This document shows positions 46,733 through 55,155 of a stretch of DNA of 64,000 nt, one piece after another. The stretch's first letter is position 1. Each line of letters starts with the position of its first letter. The stretch is from assembly GCA_017470985.1 (NCBI GenBank), contig JAFUXA010000005.1:1-64000 (forward strand), given 5' to 3'. A model generated the notes under the pieces. The model was given only the letters and a program-made list of their open reading frames with translations, had not been told where the DNA came from and made no database searches. The stretch is from Lachnospiraceae bacterium. GTDB taxonomy: Bacteria > Bacillota > Clostridia > Lachnospirales > Lachnospiraceae. The translations under genes and the position numbers were made by a program.

Positions 46733-48211
46733 CTATCTGCATCCGCCGCTTCGTCCACCTTGAAAATACCCTGGTTCCTGTGTCAGCCACCACTCGGTAT
46801 ATGGGTTGGATGAATGCTTCGAAAAATTCTTAATAAATTCTATTGAATCAAGTGTCTCGTCGATTCGTCTCGCGTAATTAAGTGCCCCTTGATATCCAAT
46901 TCCAAACTGCTCATCACCAATCAACAATGTCGGTATACCAAGCTTCGCTCCCCATAATGTCATACCGCCGTGTCGAGCCATAATGAAGTCCGGTTTATTT
47001 CTAATAAGTGCATTTACAAGCTCACAGCTCTGCTTGTTACATACACGGTAATCTTTGACATCACCGTAGGTATTAACTGCATGAGCCAATACATCCAGCT
47101 CTCTATCCTCACTATCGTAGATTGGATCGTGGTGGAATACGCTTGCACCAATTACTTCAAAGCCCAATTCGTTCAACAGATGTATCAAAGCCTGTCCATG
47201 AGCAGCACCTGCTGTTACATATGCTTTCTTACCTTTGAAGCGCTCCTTCAGCTTCTCGATCTGTGGCACATACTTCTCATGTCCCTCTCGAATTATTTCT
47301 TCTGCTATATCTTCCTTACCAAGAACCTTTCCCAAAGCTCTAAGCCATCCATCTGTACCATCTATTCCATAAGCTGGGGGAGCAGTTATCTCCGGCACTC
47401 CATATAACTGAGATAATCCTGCGCCCATGTATGTAGACAGTGAAGGACATATATGCACTGTTGCTGCCGCCTCACTTACATGCTCAAGCTCCTCAATAGA
47501 AGCAAATGGCATAATGTACTGAGCTTCATAACCGAATCTTTCAAATATCTCATCAAACACATGGCTTCCCCAGAAGTTGACTACATTTATCTTGTTGGTC
47601 TTCTTCTCAGGCGGCTTTACGATTCCTCTCAAAACTGTGTGATATGCTGCATCAAAACCTGTTGTCCATACCTTTGATCTAAATCCTTCGCAGGAACATG
47701 TAACCACTGGAATTCCCAGCTCCTCTGTGGCTTTATCAGCTACAGATTCAATATCCTCTCCAATAATTCCTGATGCACATGAGGTTGTGATAAATATTGC
47801 CTTGGGATTAACTCTCTCGTAAGCAAGCTTTATTGTCTCCTCCAATTTCTTGGTGGCACCGAATACTGTGTCCTTCTCCTGAATGTTGGTTGAGAAATAT
47901 CTTCCAATATCCTCTGGCAAATCTCTCTTATCCTGCTCAATTCTATAAGTGAAGTTGAAATCTGCAAACTCTCCGGCACATCCTATAGGTGCATGATTTA
48001 TTACTGCCACATCCTTTATCATTGCCAACTGGCAAAAGGCCTGCTGGGCATTACATCCCAAACACTGTGAAAATTTTCTTTTTGCATCACGCAATGTTCC
48101 ATCCTGAGATTGCTGTACAATCTCTGCTGCTGTTCCGGTAAATGCATTTATTGTTCCAAGTCTTTTCTCTCGTATCATTACGCTTGGCTCTGCTAAATTA
48201 ATGGATGGCAT
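46733..48211 (-). CDS. nitrogenase-like component 1, alpha (NifD-like) subunit
   Basis: The 492-residue protein is the presumed catalytic subunit. P-cluster cysteines are Cys50 or Cys53 (SQCLGC), Cys78 (INHAPIGC) and Cys145 (TTSCASGIIGEDI). Cys255 (VHICPSLSTYMG) lines up with cofactor ligand Cys275 of NifD. By hand alignment on CEGFR, nitrogenase Gln191 is Trp182 and His195 is Phe186; His442 lines up with Gln441 (IGYQGALNYARR). The product is therefore nitrogenase-like but probably not for N2. It starts the operon D-K-H-B-metNIQ; GGAGG lies 7 bases upstream of the ATG. Confidence 0.88.
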   Translation of the reverse strand: MPSINLAEPSVMIREKRLGTINAFTGTAAEIVQQSQDGTLRDAKRKFSQCLGCNAQQAFCQLAMIKDVAVINHAPIGCAGEFADFNFTYRIEQDKRDLPEDIGRYFSTNIQEKDTVFGATKKLEETIKLAYERVNPKAIFITTSCASGIIGEDIESVADKATEELGIPVVTCSCEGFRSKVWTTGFDAAYHTVLRGIVKPPEKKTNKINVVNFWGSHVFDEIFERFGYEAQYIMPFASIEELEHVSEAAATVHICPSLSTYMGAGLSQLYGVPEITAPPAYGIDGTDGWLRALGKVLGKEDIAEEIIREGHEKYVPQIEKLKERFKGKKAYVTAGAAHGQALIHLLNELGFEVIGASVFHHDPIYDSEDRELDVLAHAVNTYGDVKDYRVCNKQSCELVNALIRNKPDFIMARHGGMTLWGAKLGIPTLLIGDEQFGIGYQGALNYARRIDETLDSIEFIKNFSKHSSNPYTEWWLTQEPGYFQGGRSGGCR

Positions 48212-48260
48212 AATGTTCCTCCTTGTATTTTGTACATTCTTGTTTTTTTACTTGCGTTCC

Positions 48261-48297
48261 ATTATATCCTCAGAGTTAAGCCTTGTATAATACATGG
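48261..48297 (-). promoter_or_regulatory. promoter with overlapping palindrome before the nitrogenase-like operon
   Basis: TATAAT (48266 to 48261) has a weak -35, TATACA (48289 to 48284), at 17 bases. The -35 lies inside a near-perfect palindrome CCTTGTAT-A-ATACATGG (48281-48297; 7 of 8 positions symmetric). This suggests a regulated promoter, but the regulator is unknown. Confidence 0.5.
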
Positions 48298-48340
48298 TTA
48301 CTATTGCCCGTTATAAATAATATTTATCACAAAACAAAAA

Positions 48341-48372
48341 ATCCTGAGCAGTAACACCTACTCAGGATTATT
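48341..48372 (-). terminator. rho-independent terminator after the nitroreductase gene
   Basis: AATCCTGAG and CTCAGGATT form a perfect 9-bp stem with a 12-base loop, followed by TTTTG on the minus strand. It separates the nitroreductase gene from the nitrogenase-like operon. Confidence 0.88.
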
Positions 48373-48416
48373 TCAAATAACATATTTAATTATAAATAAT
48401 CAATGATTTTATCAGC

Positions 48417-49226
48417 TTAATTTATATGTACACTAACTATGTACTCTGCATCTGATGGAATCTCAATTTCTGGATTCAAGAACTCTAACTCCACAGTTTT
48501 GCCGATGTTTTCAAATCCCAAAACCAGGTGGCTAAGAGCAATTCCCACATCAATTTTCTGCAAGTCTCCAGTGTTTGGTTTATCATATCCCTTGTCCTTT
48601 TTCTCGAAGAGATGATATACACCATCCTTGCAAATGATTCTCCATGGCTGCTTATTCACTGCTGAAGGAGCCCATTTCACCATCTCAAATACATCTGCTA
48701 AATCATCACTGATTTCAAGAGGATTACCCCACTCATTTGCAAAGAACAATTTGCTGTTATCAAATCTTGAATCTGCTCCAATACCTTTTCTCATCATGGT
48801 ATCCTTTACAGATCTCTTCTTTGCCGGATATCCAAGAGGGCTGATACATGGCATGATCTCACCATCTGCCACACCTGCCGCTGCCTCGAACAACTCTCTC
48901 TTCATTGTTCCACCAATCATTACCGAACCTACTCCCAAAGACCACGCGTGAAGTAAAACCTTTTCAAAGGTATATCCAAACGCAATATCTGCGTGAGGTT
49001 TCTTCTCCACTTTGCCGGCGATATATAACTTTTCCCCTGTTAATACCGGGCTGGATAATCCATTTTCTTCAGCATCAAGCAGCACGAATTTCACAGGGAT
49101 ATCAAAAGGATTTGACACTTCCTCCATATATTTTGCTATGCTGCATCTATCTTCTTCACTAATTTGATTACCATCAAATGTACGCACGCTTTTGCGTGTT
49201 TTTATTAAATCTAATAATTCACTCAT
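48417..49226 (-). CDS. nitroreductase-family protein (two-part TM-nitroreductase type)
   Basis: The 269-residue protein starts like a nitroreductase (IKTRKSVRTFDGNQISEEDR) and has FMN-binding-like segments EKVLLHAWSLGVGSVMIGGT near residue 90 and VKWAPSAVNKQPWRIICKD near 185. The second segment shows the classical APSAVNxQPW motif placed late in the chain, as in the single-chain PF14512 type. Substrate unknown. It is a single-gene unit with its own terminator, so a link to the nitrogenase-like operon downstream is not implied. Confidence 0.82.
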   Translation of the reverse strand: MSELLDLIKTRKSVRTFDGNQISEEDRCSIAKYMEEVSNPFDIPVKFVLLDAEENGLSSPVLTGEKLYIAGKVEKKPHADIAFGYTFEKVLLHAWSLGVGSVMIGGTMKRELFEAAAGVADGEIMPCISPLGYPAKKRSVKDTMMRKGIGADSRFDNSKLFFANEWGNPLEISDDLADVFEMVKWAPSAVNKQPWRIICKDGVYHLFEKKDKGYDKPNTGDLQKIDVGIALSHLVLGFENIGKTVELEFLNPEIEIPSDAEYIVSVHIN

Positions 49227-49344
49227 CTTGATACCTCCATTATCGGATTACTTTTTCTTGTGCCCCATTATATTGCGCGCAACTTAATCTGTCAAGATAA
49301 TCATTCATTTCCCTTATTCCTAACACTCCCCCTATAAACAAGCA

Positions 49345-49378
49345 ATGGGTCAGATGACCATTATCATCTAACCCATTA
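49345..49378 (-). terminator. hairpin terminator after the M18 aminopeptidase gene
   Basis: AATGGGTTAGATGA and TCATCTGACCCATT form a 14-bp stem (one G-U pair) with a 6-base loop. The trailing sequence GCTTGTTTA is only moderately T-rich. Confidence 0.65.
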
Positions 49379-49389
49379 TTCATTAATCA

Positions 49390-50694
49390 TTATTTAATAA
49401 TATAATCGCAGCCAGATACATTTTCCAAAACTGACTCATAGAATTTTGTTGCCACCTTCAATAAGTACTCTGTATCCTTGGTTCCTGCTGTCTCATATGG
49501 AGAATGCATTGCAAGCTGCGCCAGACCAATATCCACACCATTGATAGACACATGAGCATTGGAAATATTTCCCAATGTAGAACCACCTGCCATATCTGAA
49601 CGATTTACAAATGTCTGATATGGAACATGGGCAGCGTTACAGATCTCAGTAAATATTCCAAATGAAAGTCCATCAGTCATATATTTCTGATTTGCATTGA
49701 ATTTAATGACAATACCCTCGTTCATAAATACCTTGTTGGTAGGATCACTCTTCTCTGGATTATTTGGATGAATTGCATGGGCGTTGTCAGCTGATACCAT
49801 AAATGAATTGGCAATAGCTGTAAGTAAAGTAGAATTATTTCCACCCATAGCCTCATTAATTCTAACCAGTGTATCATATAAGAATGTAGAATCAGCCCCC
49901 TGCTTGGTTCCGCTTCCTACTTCCTCGTTGTCAAATGTCACATGAATCTGCACAGCATTCTCTGAATTATTGGCATTAATCAGTCCCATCATAGAGCTGT
50001 AAGAGCACTGTAAATCATCAAGTCTTCTAATGGAGATGAACTCGTCTGCTGCCCCCCATACCTTTCCAGGCTCCCTGTTGTACAAGAAGAGGTCTGAACC
50101 GACTATATCATCTGCTGTTATATCAAGTGTAGCTGCCACCAGCTTCTTGAGACAGAAGTCCTCATCCATGGAGATAAGTGGCAACATGTCCTTCTGGGCA
50201 TTGTACTTGAATCCATCATTAGCTTCACGATTCATATGAATTGCCACAGATGGAAGCATGCACAAATCTTTATCAAGGTCTACAAGCTTGGTCTCAATAC
50301 CATTTTCCGTTTTCACAATGGCACGACCTGCAATAGACAGAGGTCTATCAAACCATGGCGCCATTAGCATACCACCGTATTTCTCAGTGTTGAGCTTCAC
50401 ATAATGGCCTTCCTTCATCTCTGGCATTTCCTTGATTCTAAAACTTGGAGAATCGCTGTGGGATGCCATGATCATAAAGCTCTTGTAAGCTTGCTGTGGC
50501 ATTCTAAAAGCCAGAATAGATGAACCATTTCTAGTGACGAAATAATTCTTGCCAAGCTCTAATTTCCACTCCTTTGCCTCACTTAATTCCTCAAATCCTG
50601 CCTCGAGAAATCTAGCTCTCTCATTTGCCACTACATGAAACTGAGATGGGCTCTTCTCTATAAATTCAAATAAACCTTGTACTGTCTTATTCAT
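49390..50694 (-). CDS. M18-family aspartyl-type aminopeptidase
   Basis: This is a cytosolic zinc aminopeptidase of 434 residues, the usual length. Motifs: ASHSDSPSFRIK near residue 83 (first metal His, Asp), VTFDNEEVGSGTKQGADSTF near 260 (metal and catalytic Glu), VSADNAHAIHPN near 305, and the final RSDMAGGSTLGNI plus LAQLAMHSPYETAGTKD. The family removes N-terminal acidic or other residues. It is transcribed as a single gene. Confidence 0.93.
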   Translation of the reverse strand: MNKTVQGLFEFIEKSPSQFHVVANERARFLEAGFEELSEAKEWKLELGKNYFVTRNGSSILAFRMPQQAYKSFMIMASHSDSPSFRIKEMPEMKEGHYVKLNTEKYGGMLMAPWFDRPLSIAGRAIVKTENGIETKLVDLDKDLCMLPSVAIHMNREANDGFKYNAQKDMLPLISMDEDFCLKKLVAATLDITADDIVGSDLFLYNREPGKVWGAADEFISIRRLDDLQCSYSSMMGLINANNSENAVQIHVTFDNEEVGSGTKQGADSTFLYDTLVRINEAMGGNNSTLLTAIANSFMVSADNAHAIHPNNPEKSDPTNKVFMNEGIVIKFNANQKYMTDGLSFGIFTEICNAAHVPYQTFVNRSDMAGGSTLGNISNAHVSINGVDIGLAQLAMHSPYETAGTKDTEYLLKVATKFYESVLENVSGCDYIIK

Positions 50695-50779
50695 TTATAC
50701 TTCCTTCTTTCTATATCTAATTGCCGCAAATCGCCATATAAATCATGGCTGCGACTTACTAATATTTCACATAATAATA

Positions 50780-51925
50780 TTAATACTCATCCAGAAAATG
50801 ATGACGCTGACCATGCTTCTTATAAGCAATAACTGTATCTACATTAACATTTTCTACGCTCTTGAAAATGTTGGACTCCACATAAGGGTTGACCTCCTTA
50901 AGTTGAGCAATCAATTTCTTGGTCTCAAGACGCTTTGATGAAGTCGTTCCATCCTCGTGACAAGTTGAACAAGTATCTGTAAAATGGCATGCGCATTGTA
51001 AGAAATGTAAATTGTTATAATCGCGCCATGCACATATGTCACTTTCTCTCACCAGATAGAGAGGACGGATAAGCTCCATTCCCTCAAAGTTGGTACTGTG
51101 AAGTTTCGGCATCATGGTCTGAACCTGTGCGCCATATAACATGCCCATAAGAATTGTCTCAATAACATCATCATAATGATGTCCAAGGGCAATTTTGTTG
51201 CAGCCCAACTCCTTGGCCTTGTTATATAGATAACCTCTGCGCATTCTGGCGCATAGATAGCATGGATTCTTGTCAATGGTATCTACCGCATCGAAAATAT
51301 CACTTTCGAATATTGTAATTGGAATGCCTAAAGCCTTGGCATTGCTTTCTATCAATGCTCTGTTATCCTTGTTATAACCCGGATCCATTACCATAAATGT
51401 CAATTCAAAATTGCACTGTCTATGCTTCTGTATCTCCTGAAAGAGCTTCGCCATAAGCATAGAATCCTTGCCGCCTGAGATACATACCGCAATATGGTCT
51501 CCCTCTTCTATAAGTCTGTATGTCTTGCAGGCTTTGGCAAATGGTGTGAAAAGCTGCTTGTGAAACTTCTTCTGAATGCTCCTCTCCGCACGCTCTCTGC
51601 GCTCTTCCAAAGAACTGTCCTCAGAAACCTGGGCACACACATATCCCGTGTAACCACCCTTTAGACTGTAGCACTCTCGACCTTTAAGTATATCTGTCAC
51701 ATCCATGTCTCTGGTCTTTCTGCCAAAATCACAATAGAAAACCAATTTCTTGTCTGCAGGAATGGCCTCTATTGCTGATATTGTCTCCTCTGTCATCTCA
51801 TCCATAGATATAGCTATAGCCCCAGGCATCATACCGTATTCCCTGGCATTCTCATCTCTGATATCTATGAATACATATGCATCTTCAGGTAATTGTTCCA
51901 ACCTGTCTAATGTAATCTCAATCAT
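50780..51925 (-). CDS. rhodanese-TtcA fusion, probable tRNA thiolation enzyme
   Basis: The 381-residue protein joins a rhodanese domain (about 1-110) with the active-site Cys in KLVFYCDFGRKTRD to a PP-loop ATPase (about 130-381). The PP-loop is AVCISGGKDSMLMAKLF, followed by PGYNKDN, the pair CYLCARMRRGYLY, LGHHYDDVIETILMG, and a cysteine-rich end (CACHFTDTCSTC). TtcA-like enzymes thiolate tRNA cytidine 32. Rhodanese would supply persulfide sulfur on the same chain (inference). The gene is alone between two intergenic gaps. Confidence 0.85.
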   Translation of the reverse strand: MIEITLDRLEQLPEDAYVFIDIRDENAREYGMMPGAIAISMDEMTEETISAIEAIPADKKLVFYCDFGRKTRDMDVTDILKGRECYSLKGGYTGYVCAQVSEDSSLEERRERAERSIQKKFHKQLFTPFAKACKTYRLIEEGDHIAVCISGGKDSMLMAKLFQEIQKHRQCNFELTFMVMDPGYNKDNRALIESNAKALGIPITIFESDIFDAVDTIDKNPCYLCARMRRGYLYNKAKELGCNKIALGHHYDDVIETILMGMLYGAQVQTMMPKLHSTNFEGMELIRPLYLVRESDICAWRDYNNLHFLQCACHFTDTCSTCHEDGTTSSKRLETKKLIAQLKEVNPYVESNIFKSVENVNVDTVIAYKKHGQRHHFLDEY

Positions 51926-52004
51926 TTCTATCTATAATACTCCTTATACCTATATGCGTATAACTCGCCCCGCTTATTTGATACTTAAGTAGTCTACCAC
52001 AAAT

Positions 52005-52772
52005 CTAATGAAATTTCCGCAAAACATCTAAGCCTAATAACAAAGCTTTCTCGTGAGATGCTATTCCAAAATCTCTGGCATCATATTCATGCACATTTGC
52101 TAGGGAATCTGCGGTAAAGAGAAACTGTCCAAACTCCGCACCCTGCTTTCTACAGACACTGGCCAGAGCAGCACACTCCATTTCTACAACCGAGCAGCCT
52201 TCTTCCAAACGATATTTTACCATATCCTGTGTCTCTCTAAAAAATCCATCTGTAGTCCAGGTTGTGCAAGTGACAAATGGCAGGTTGTGAGACTCAAAAA
52301 TCGCTTCTATTGCAGCAATAGGTGCTTCATCCAATTCTATATACCTCTCAGCCGGTAAATATTTATAAGATGCACCCTCATCTCTCATCGCTTTTACCGG
52401 AACTATAAAAGCATTTTCCTGAAACTCTGCCAATACACCACACGAGCCCACTGCAATTATTTTGCGACAACCGCATGCTATTAAATAATCCATAAGAGAT
52501 GCTGCTGCCGGTGCTCCAATTGTGGGCTGAACCAGACAGACATCTTCCCCATCTTCATGTAAAATATAAACCTTAATAATATGGGAAAATGTAATAAACT
52601 CATCAACGATTTCTGCATTATGCTTTTCGGCATATTCATGAACTGTATCTCCGAGAAACGCAAAGAGACATTTCTCTGGTAAATGCACATTGACACTATC
52701 ATGATTAGGCGCAATAACCGGCGCTGATGAATCATCATATTCTAGTATTGGTATTTCGTTCTTAATAATCAT
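52005..52772 (-). CDS. nucleoside phosphorylase (uridine/purine phosphorylase family)
   Basis: This enzyme of 255 residues splits nucleosides with phosphate. Visible are the phosphate-site segment VQPTIGAPAAASLMDYLIACGCRKIIAVGSCGVL (split motif GAP and GSCG, near residues 82-115), RDEGASYKYLPAERY near 132, and the sugar-binding VVEMECAALASVCRKQGAEFGQ near 195. The DxANV-like end (TADSLANVHEYDAR) fits the family. Whether it prefers uridine or purines cannot be told here. GGAGG lies 7 bases upstream of the start. Confidence 0.87.
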   Translation of the reverse strand: MIIKNEIPILEYDDSSAPVIAPNHDSVNVHLPEKCLFAFLGDTVHEYAEKHNAEIVDEFITFSHIIKVYILHEDGEDVCLVQPTIGAPAAASLMDYLIACGCRKIIAVGSCGVLAEFQENAFIVPVKAMRDEGASYKYLPAERYIELDEAPIAAIEAIFESHNLPFVTCTTWTTDGFFRETQDMVKYRLEEGCSVVEMECAALASVCRKQGAEFGQFLFTADSLANVHEYDARDFGIASHEKALLLGLDVLRKFH

Positions 52773-52921
52773 GATAGTACCTCCTGATAATATATTATTG
52801 GCATATCTACACTGTCAATTTCTTTGTAATTGTTATTTATAACATAATCTCTTCTATAATTGTATATATTTTGCGACATTATTGCCACGAATGACATATT
52901 TCATTAAAATATTTCTAAAAA

Positions 52922-52954
52922 AAGAACTCAACACCTATTTTGTGCCGAGTTCTT
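52922..52954 (-). terminator. rho-independent terminator after the 52970 gene
   Basis: AAGAACTCGGCAC and GTGTTGAGTTCTT pair over 13 positions (two G-U pairs) with a 7-base loop, followed by TTTTT on the minus strand. Confidence 0.88.
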
Positions 52955-52969
52955 CATACCACTCAAATA

Positions 52970-53785
52970 TTAATCAAGTTCAATTAGTTCTTTTACAATT
53001 CTTTCCTCTATATCTTTTTGCTGTGATGCTGTTAAATAATCTGAAACTCTAATTAAACAGGTACCTACTACATCCCTAGAGCCCGCAGAATAGAATATAT
53101 CAACACTATTAATATATTCAGCTCTTTTTTCAGCATCTTGCGGATTTGCATAAACCTCTATACATCCTCCGCCATCAGTTCCTTTGTCTACAATATCTAT
53201 ATAATCACCATCTGCTTCAATTCCCTCATACTCAAAATAAATACTTGCAGTATAACCACCTTGCTTATTCAGTAAACCATTTGGATCATTATCCTCCGTA
53301 ACTGCCTCTATTCCTTTCACTCCCTCAACTCGACTTAGTCTTTCTATAATAAATTTCTCATTTGGATTTGTAACCTGCTTTAATTGCTTTATACTGTTTT
53401 CTAGATTTACTCGTGCAACTCTTAATCCATGAAGTATGTCATAATAGTCGACATCTACATTAATACTTTCAGTTGCCGCAATAATATCTTTTGTTCTCCA
53501 TGGCATTTTTTCTGGCAAGACAACTTTCGTCTTCTCTGCAGTTTGCAACTCTTCTAATGCATTAGTTTTATATATTTCTTCAAACGGCTGTTCACCAGAA
53601 TCAATTATTTTTTGTAATTCATTAATCGATGCATCCAATGATTTATTCTTTTCATACACGCAATTATATGCATCATCATATTTCTTTACAGCCTCATTAT
53701 GTGGTTTCACAACAAACATATATCCTAATGCTATTATTGCTATAACTGCTGCAATCAAAATAATTATTTTTGTTACTCTTTTCAT
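52970..53785 (-). CDS. single-pass membrane protein of unknown function, MerR-type promoter upstream
   Basis: I do not recognise this 271-residue protein. It has one N-terminal membrane helix (about 6-26), then an extracytoplasmic helical region (about 30-150, charged, repeated leucines) and a C-terminal mixed region with EYEGIEADGDYIDIVDKGTDGGG and SAGSRDVVGTCLIRVSDYL. The ATG at 53785 has AGGGG 8 bases upstream. Upstream lies a promoter nearly identical to that of the merR-like gene at 55644, so it is likely controlled by that regulator. It stands alone with a strong terminator. Confidence 0.72.
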   Translation of the reverse strand: MKRVTKIIILIAAVIAIIALGYMFVVKPHNEAVKKYDDAYNCVYEKNKSLDASINELQKIIDSGEQPFEEIYKTNALEELQTAEKTKVVLPEKMPWRTKDIIAATESINVDVDYYDILHGLRVARVNLENSIKQLKQVTNPNEKFIIERLSRVEGVKGIEAVTEDNDPNGLLNKQGGYTASIYFEYEGIEADGDYIDIVDKGTDGGGCIEVYANPQDAEKRAEYINSVDIFYSAGSRDVVGTCLIRVSDYLTASQQKDIEERIVKELIELD

Positions 53786-53828
53786 TTCGCTTTCCCCTTT
53801 GATTATTATATATGACATCCTATATAAC

Positions 53829-53859
53829 ACTTTAATCTATGACACTGTGTCACAGTCAA
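53829..53859 (-). promoter_or_regulatory. MerR-type promoter with dyad, before the 52970 gene
   Basis: On the minus strand TTGACT (53859 to 53854), a 19-base spacer and TAAAGT (53834 to 53829). The dyad CTATGACA-3-TGTCACAG (53837-53855, 7 of 8 positions symmetric) fills the spacer, the layout of MerR-activated promoters. About 44 bases remain to the start codon. Confidence 0.7.
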
Positions 53860-53880
53860 CCGTAGGTGTAATAATCATTT

Positions 53881-54651
53881 CTATAAAAATTCAACTTCAA
53901 GCTTTACACTTGGCGCGAGTTTTGAAATCAATGGCTGATACATTTCCCAAATAGTCATTTTAGCAAAGCGATTTGCATACTCATCCTGACCAGTTTCAGT
54001 AAGCTTTGCCTCCATTTTTTCTCTTGCACCATTTTCCAGTTTTGTAATATCTTCAGGCTTAATATTAATATCGCCAAGTGCCAACAATCCCTTCTCAGGA
54101 TCGTTATATTGTATTTTATCAGCCGGTATATTAATCTCTTCACGCTCTGGTTTTGGTATATACATGGTTACAACTTTATTCTGTTCATCATAATCGATGC
54201 TAGCCTTGTTCAATTTAGCTAAGTCAACTGTATAAACCACTGTTCCGTTATATGTAAGAACCTGAGACTTGTTAAATATTTTAAAATTTAATAATCCTGT
54301 ATCAGTCAAAGTCACAGCATCACTCACCTGTGCCTGGTAAACTTCTACTTTCTTTAATTGCTCCGTATCGCCCAAAACTGCCTCTGCGAAATCTGCAGAT
54401 GTATAGCCTCGAAGTCCATCATCATCTAGAACTAAATCATGAGAATCTGCTGCCGCCCCCTGCTTTAATTGATCCTTTACATCATTTTTCTTTTTGATAA
54501 GGAAAAAATATCCACATAACAACAAAGCAACCACAACCACCACCGGTATCACTCTAGTTAATAGAAATCGCTTAAGATTTTCATCTCTCATGCCTTTCTT
54601 GACTGTCTCTTCAACATCCTTTAATAAATCTTCTTTTTCCTTCTTTTCCAT
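53881..54651 (-). CDS. DUF4230-like single-pass membrane protein
   Basis: The 256-residue protein has a cytoplasmic charged start, one helix (about 32-52), and an extracytoplasmic domain. The segment around 95-175 (VYQAQVSDAVTLTDTGLLNFKIFNKSQ... VTMYIPKPE) and the end VKLEVEFL resemble the DUF4230 family, a domain of unknown function. GAGGAG lies 7 bases upstream of the ATG. It follows the Mor-like gene by 37 bases and is probably co-transcribed with it. Confidence 0.7.
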   Translation of the reverse strand: MEKKEKEDLLKDVEETVKKGMRDENLKRFLLTRVIPVVVVVALLLCGYFFLIKKKNDVKDQLKQGAAADSHDLVLDDDGLRGYTSADFAEAVLGDTEQLKKVEVYQAQVSDAVTLTDTGLLNFKIFNKSQVLTYNGTVVYTVDLAKLNKASIDYDEQNKVVTMYIPKPEREEINIPADKIQYNDPEKGLLALGDINIKPEDITKLENGAREKMEAKLTETGQDEYANRFAKMTIWEMYQPLISKLAPSVKLEVEFL

Positions 54652-54688
54652 GTTTAAACTCCTCTTGCTTTATTTATAAAAATTTATA

Positions 54689-54964
54689 TTATGGCTTCTT
54701 CTTTATATCGCTTGCAATTTGCCGAACTCTTCGTTCTGATAGCCCCACAGTTCTTGCTATCTCAGAAGCAGACATATCTCCCCAATTATCTCTGATAAAT
54801 TCTCTTGTATATTCCTTGGAATACAATCTCTGCGGAAATGTCACATTTGTACCTGAAAATTGCTTCCATATTTTATTAACCGCAGCATCTCCAAGTATTT
54901 CTGCCAGTTCGCCATATATGCCGGCATACCGCTTTGGACTTTCCTTCAATCTCGCCACCTCCAT
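54689..54964 (-). CDS. Mor-type helix-turn-helix protein, with an in-frame TGA in its 5' extension
   Basis: The 91-residue product has a Mor-like body (YAGIYGELAEILGDAAVNKIWKQFSG, then VTFPQRLYSKEY) and a C-terminal helix-turn-helix (MSASEIARTVGLSERRVRQI, about 66-85), so it likely binds DNA. The ATG at 54964 has no ribosome binding site. In the same frame, an ATG at 55051 follows a strong GGGGGAGGT; it reads 18 codons (MRNGKLVEQISYVINRGY), then TGA (54997-54995), then DCGKCKLKKI into this start. Either a short leader peptide precedes the gene, or a longer protein of about 120 residues was broken by a TGG-to-TGA change. Confidence 0.7.
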   Translation of the reverse strand: MEVARLKESPKRYAGIYGELAEILGDAAVNKIWKQFSGTNVTFPQRLYSKEYTREFIRDNWGDMSASEIARTVGLSERRVRQIASDIKKKP

Positions 54965-55092
54965 TATCTTTTTAAGTTTACATTTTCCGCAGTCTCAATA
55001 TCCTCTGTTAATTACATATGAAATTTGCTCTACTAATTTCCCATTTCTCATTTTTGACCTCCCCCGCAATTTACCAGTATCAAACAAAATAT

Positions 55093-55122
55093 AGGCGCAT
55101 ACTCGTCACTGAATACGCGCCT
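55093..55122 (-). terminator. terminator after the merR/membrane-protein pair
   Basis: AGGCGCGTA and TATGCGCCT form a 9-bp stem with a 12-base loop, followed on the minus strand by ATATTTTGTTTG. It separates the 55156 gene from the Mor-like gene. Confidence 0.75.
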
Positions 55123-55155
55123 GCTTTAATCTCATTATGTTAAGTCAAACAAATC

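Noticed and set aside
54994-55051. Selenocysteine at the in-frame TGA of the Mor-like gene
   Set aside because: The bases after the TGA are A-rich and form no convincing SECIS stem, and a regulator of this kind is not a known selenoprotein.
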